In this document: positions 6,751-8,137 of the stretch, in pieces
Numbering within the stretch: position 1 is the first letter of the stretch
How the letters are laid out: each line of letters opens with the position of its first letter
Assembly (NCBI GenBank): GCA_002352285.1
Contig: DEIC01000052.1
Location: 4,070 to 12,206, forward strand
Source: Alphaproteobacteria bacterium UBA2784
GTDB lineage: Bacteria; Pseudomonadota; Alphaproteobacteria; Micropepsales; Micropepsaceae
DNA: 8,137 bases
Direction: 5' to 3'
Program-made: the position numbers and the translations under genes
Notes under the pieces: generated by a model
What the model was told of the DNA's origin: nothing
Seen by the model: only the letters and a program-made list of their open reading frames with translations
Databases searched by the model: none

Positions 6751-6782
6751 GGCCAAACCAGTTGAAATTGGCCGAAAAAATT

Positions 6783-6808
6783 CCGGGGCAGGGTGCCCCG
6801 GCGGGCAC
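6783..6808 (+). terminator. Candidate terminator or switch: two overlapping hairpins after dgt
   Basis: CCGGGGCA (6783-6790), loop GGG, TGCCCCGG (6794-6801) is a perfect 8-bp hairpin 32 nt after the dgt stop. GTGCCC (6793-6798) can instead pair with GGGCAC (6803-6808). The two folds share bases and exclude each other. No U-run follows, only a short TTT at 6811-6813, so intrinsic termination is not assured. The remainder of 6751-6905 has no gene that I can see. Confidence 0.4.
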
Positions 6809-6905
6809 GATTTGGCCGCAAGTCGTTTGCTAGACTTGGTGCCTTGAACGTGATTCGATTCCGGCGCCGAAAATCTGCCGGTGCCTCTGGTTGCGGAAAT
6901 TCAGG

Positions 6906-7727
6906 ATGACCAATCTTGAGCGCGGCGCTTATGAGCCGGACTATGACGATCCCCTGACCTATGACGAGGGCGGGGACGAGGGGGAAAGCTCTGCGCGCTC
7001 GCCGCTGTTTCTGACCCTTGCCGTTCTGGTTCTGGCGGCTTTTGCTGCCGTGGTCTGGGTTGCCTATCAGCAGGGTGTGCGCCAGTCGGATCGCGGCGGA
7101 CCGCCGGTGATTGTTGCCGACACCTCGCCCGTGCGCGTGCCGCCCTCTGATCCGGGCGGGGAAACTGTGCCCGATCAGGACAAGCTGATCTATGATCGTA
7201 TTACGGGCGACACGACTGAGCCCGTCGAAACACTGATGCCGCCGCCGGAAGACCCGGTGCCGCTGCCCACCGCGCCGTCGCCAACGCCTACAGTGCCGCG
7301 CGGCAGTGTGGTCCCGGCTGAGGAGATCACCAGTCCGCCGGTTGAAGAGATTCCAGCCCCGCCGCCCGCCGCCGAAACCCGGCCCGCCGAGGTTGCGCCG
7401 AGCGTACCTGCTGAAGACCTGGCCGAGCTTGATCCGGGCCTGCCTGCGGCGGCCGCAGCCGAGGTCTCGCCAACTTCCGGCGCGTTCGTTGTGCAGGTCG
7501 GCTCCTATGCCAGCGATGCGCTGGCGGCGGCGGCGTGGCAGGAGATCAAGGGCGGCAATCAGGATCTGCTGACGGGCCTGAAACCCGACATCAAGCCGGT
7601 TGATCTGGGCGAGCGCGGCACGTGGTATCGCCTGCGCATTGGTCCGTTTGCCACCCGCGGCGATGCCAACGAGCTTTGCCAGAAACTTTCGGCGCGCGGG
7701 CGCGACTGTCTGATCGCCAAGCCGTAA
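6906..7727 (+). CDS. Inner-membrane SPOR-domain protein
   Basis: Probable peptidoglycan-binding protein; SPOR domains bind glycan strands lacking stem peptides, often at the division septum. The product is 273 residues: an acidic cytoplasmic N-terminus (1-31), one membrane helix (about 33-54, FLTLAVLVLAAFAAVVWVA), a short conserved-looking segment QDKLIYDRITGD (91-102), a long Pro/Ala/Glu-rich periplasmic linker (about 110-190), and the C-terminal SPOR domain (about 191-271; FVVQVGSY, GTWYRLRIGPF). Cys258 and Cys268 in the domain could form a disulfide in the periplasm. The ATG at 6906 gives MTNLERGAYEPDYDD; the TTG at 6891 adds five residues and is less likely. Ribosome-site evidence is weak. 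It sits before nagZ in the same frame, 69 nt apart, which supports a cell-wall role. Architecture is clear; it is not assigned to FtsN or DamX. Confidence 0.9.
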   Translation: MTNLERGAYEPDYDDPLTYDEGGDEGESSARSPLFLTLAVLVLAAFAAVVWVAYQQGVRQSDRGGPPVIVADTSPVRVPPSDPGGETVPDQDKLIYDRITGDTTEPVETLMPPPEDPVPLPTAPSPTPTVPRGSVVPAEEITSPPVEEIPAPPPAAETRPAEVAPSVPAEDLAELDPGLPAAAAAEVSPTSGAFVVQVGSYASDALAAAAWQEIKGGNQDLLTGLKPDIKPVDLGERGTWYRLRIGPFATRGDANELCQKLSARGRDCLIAKP

Positions 7728-7782
7728 GGCATTGAATGGGGAGGCCGGGCCAGCAACGCAACCGCGCGGCTGCAACCGGTCC

Positions 7783-7789
7783 GGGGGAG
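7783..7789 (+). promoter_or_regulatory. Ribosome-binding site fixing the nagZ GTG start
   Basis: GGGGGAG lies 7 nt before the GTG at 7797, ideal spacing. The frame has no ATG between the preceding gene's stop (7725-7727) and the conserved NagZ N-terminus, so this site decides the start. A GTG at 7790 is in another frame. Confidence 0.65.
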
Positions 7790-7796
7790 TGCGAGC

Positions 7797-8137
7797 GTGC
7801 TTGTCAGTGCATCCATTCTTGGCTGTGCCGGGCTTGAGCTTTCGGCCAATGAGCGCGCGTTCTTCCGCGATGCGCGGCCGTGGGGTTTCATCCTGTTTGC
7901 GCGCAATTGCGACAATCCCGACCAGGTGCGCCGCCTGACCGCTTCGTTGCGCGAAAGCGTGGCGCGCGACGCGCCGATCTTCATCGATCAGGAGGGTGGG
8001 CGCGTGGCGCGCCTGAAGCCGCCGCACTGGCGCGCATCGCCCGCAGCTGCCCTCTTCGGCCAGCTGTTCAAGGACACCGAAGATGGCGGGCGCGAGGCTA
8101 CCTATCTCAATGCGCGCCTGATCGCCTCTGAACTCAT
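7797..8137 (+). CDS. nagZ: Beta-N-acetylhexosaminidase NagZ, 5' part (runs off window)
   Basis: Cytoplasmic glycoside hydrolase family 3 enzyme that removes GlcNAc from anhydro-muropeptides during cell-wall recycling. 113 complete codons are visible, about a third of the usual 330-350 residues. From GTG 7797 the protein reads VLVSASILGCAGLELSANER, followed by the family signatures DARPWGFILFARN (26-38), IDQEGGRVARLKPP (63-76) and HWRASPAAALFGQL. Asp64 matches the GlcNAc-binding aspartate near the N-terminus of NagZ. The catalytic His/Asp loop and nucleophile lie beyond the window. It follows the SPOR-domain gene by 69 nt in the same direction and is probably cotranscribed. The reading frame is uninterrupted to base 8137. 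Confidence 0.94.
   Translation, partial: MLVSASILGCAGLELSANERAFFRDARPWGFILFARNCDNPDQVRRLTASLRESVARDAPIFIDQEGGRVARLKPPHWRASPAAALFGQLFKDTEDGGREATYLNARLIASEL

Noticed and set aside
6751..6779. GGCCAA/TTGGCC hairpin followed by an A-run, read as a terminator for dgt
   Set aside because: The run is A on the plus strand, so it gives no U-tract for dgt mRNA, and no minus-strand gene ends here.
7758..7773. GCAACC/GGCTGC hairpin between the SPOR gene and nagZ
   Set aside because: Six pairs at most with a mismatch and a four-base loop; not distinguishable from chance in GC-rich sequence.
6690..8027. 445-codon minus-strand frame across the SPOR and nagZ genes
   Set aside because: It spans two clearly coding plus-strand genes and their gap, and its product shows no known motif; a GC-driven shadow.

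Overview
The window is GC-rich, densely coded bacterial chromosome. Gene content, order and protein style point to an alphaproteobacterium. A Rhizobiales or Parvibaculum-like lineage is my guess from motif wording, not something I could search. It looks like a core housekeeping segment. I see no transposase, integrase, phage gene, CRISPR array, tRNA or rRNA.

Layout: (1) 1-2151 (+) is the 3' part of valS, valyl-tRNA synthetase; its start lies before the window. (2) 2152-2439 is a structured intergenic stretch holding an imperfect inverted repeat, a possible 21-codon ORF with a good ribosome-binding site, and a long hairpin ending just before the next start. (3) 2440-4164 (+) is ilvD, dihydroxy-acid dehydratase. 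(4) 4165-4328 lies between converging genes and is almost entirely a pair of two-hairpin elements in inverted orientation. (5) 4329-5114 (-) is xth, exonuclease III, and 5153-5494 (-) is an A-type Fe-S carrier (erpA type); the two form a probable erpA-xth unit. (6) 5551-6750 (+) is dgt, a dNTP triphosphohydrolase divergent from erpA across 56 nt. (7) 6906-7727 (+) is a single-pass inner-membrane SPOR-domain protein. (8) 7797-8137 (+) is the 5' part of nagZ, using a GTG start and running off the window.

The genes serve translation (valS), branched-chain amino-acid synthesis (ilvD), Fe-S assembly (erpA, which could serve Fe-S enzymes such as IlvD), DNA repair and dNTP balance (xth, dgt), and peptidoglycan remodelling and recycling (SPOR protein, nagZ). 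The block xth-erpA/dgt-SPOR-nagZ recalls a gene order common in alphaproteobacteria, but the argS gene often found between dgt and the SPOR gene is absent here.

No new protein system is evident. The most noteworthy material is non-coding: the paired elements at 4177-4315, whose two copies keep the same fold with different stem sequences, and the layered structures in front of ilvD.
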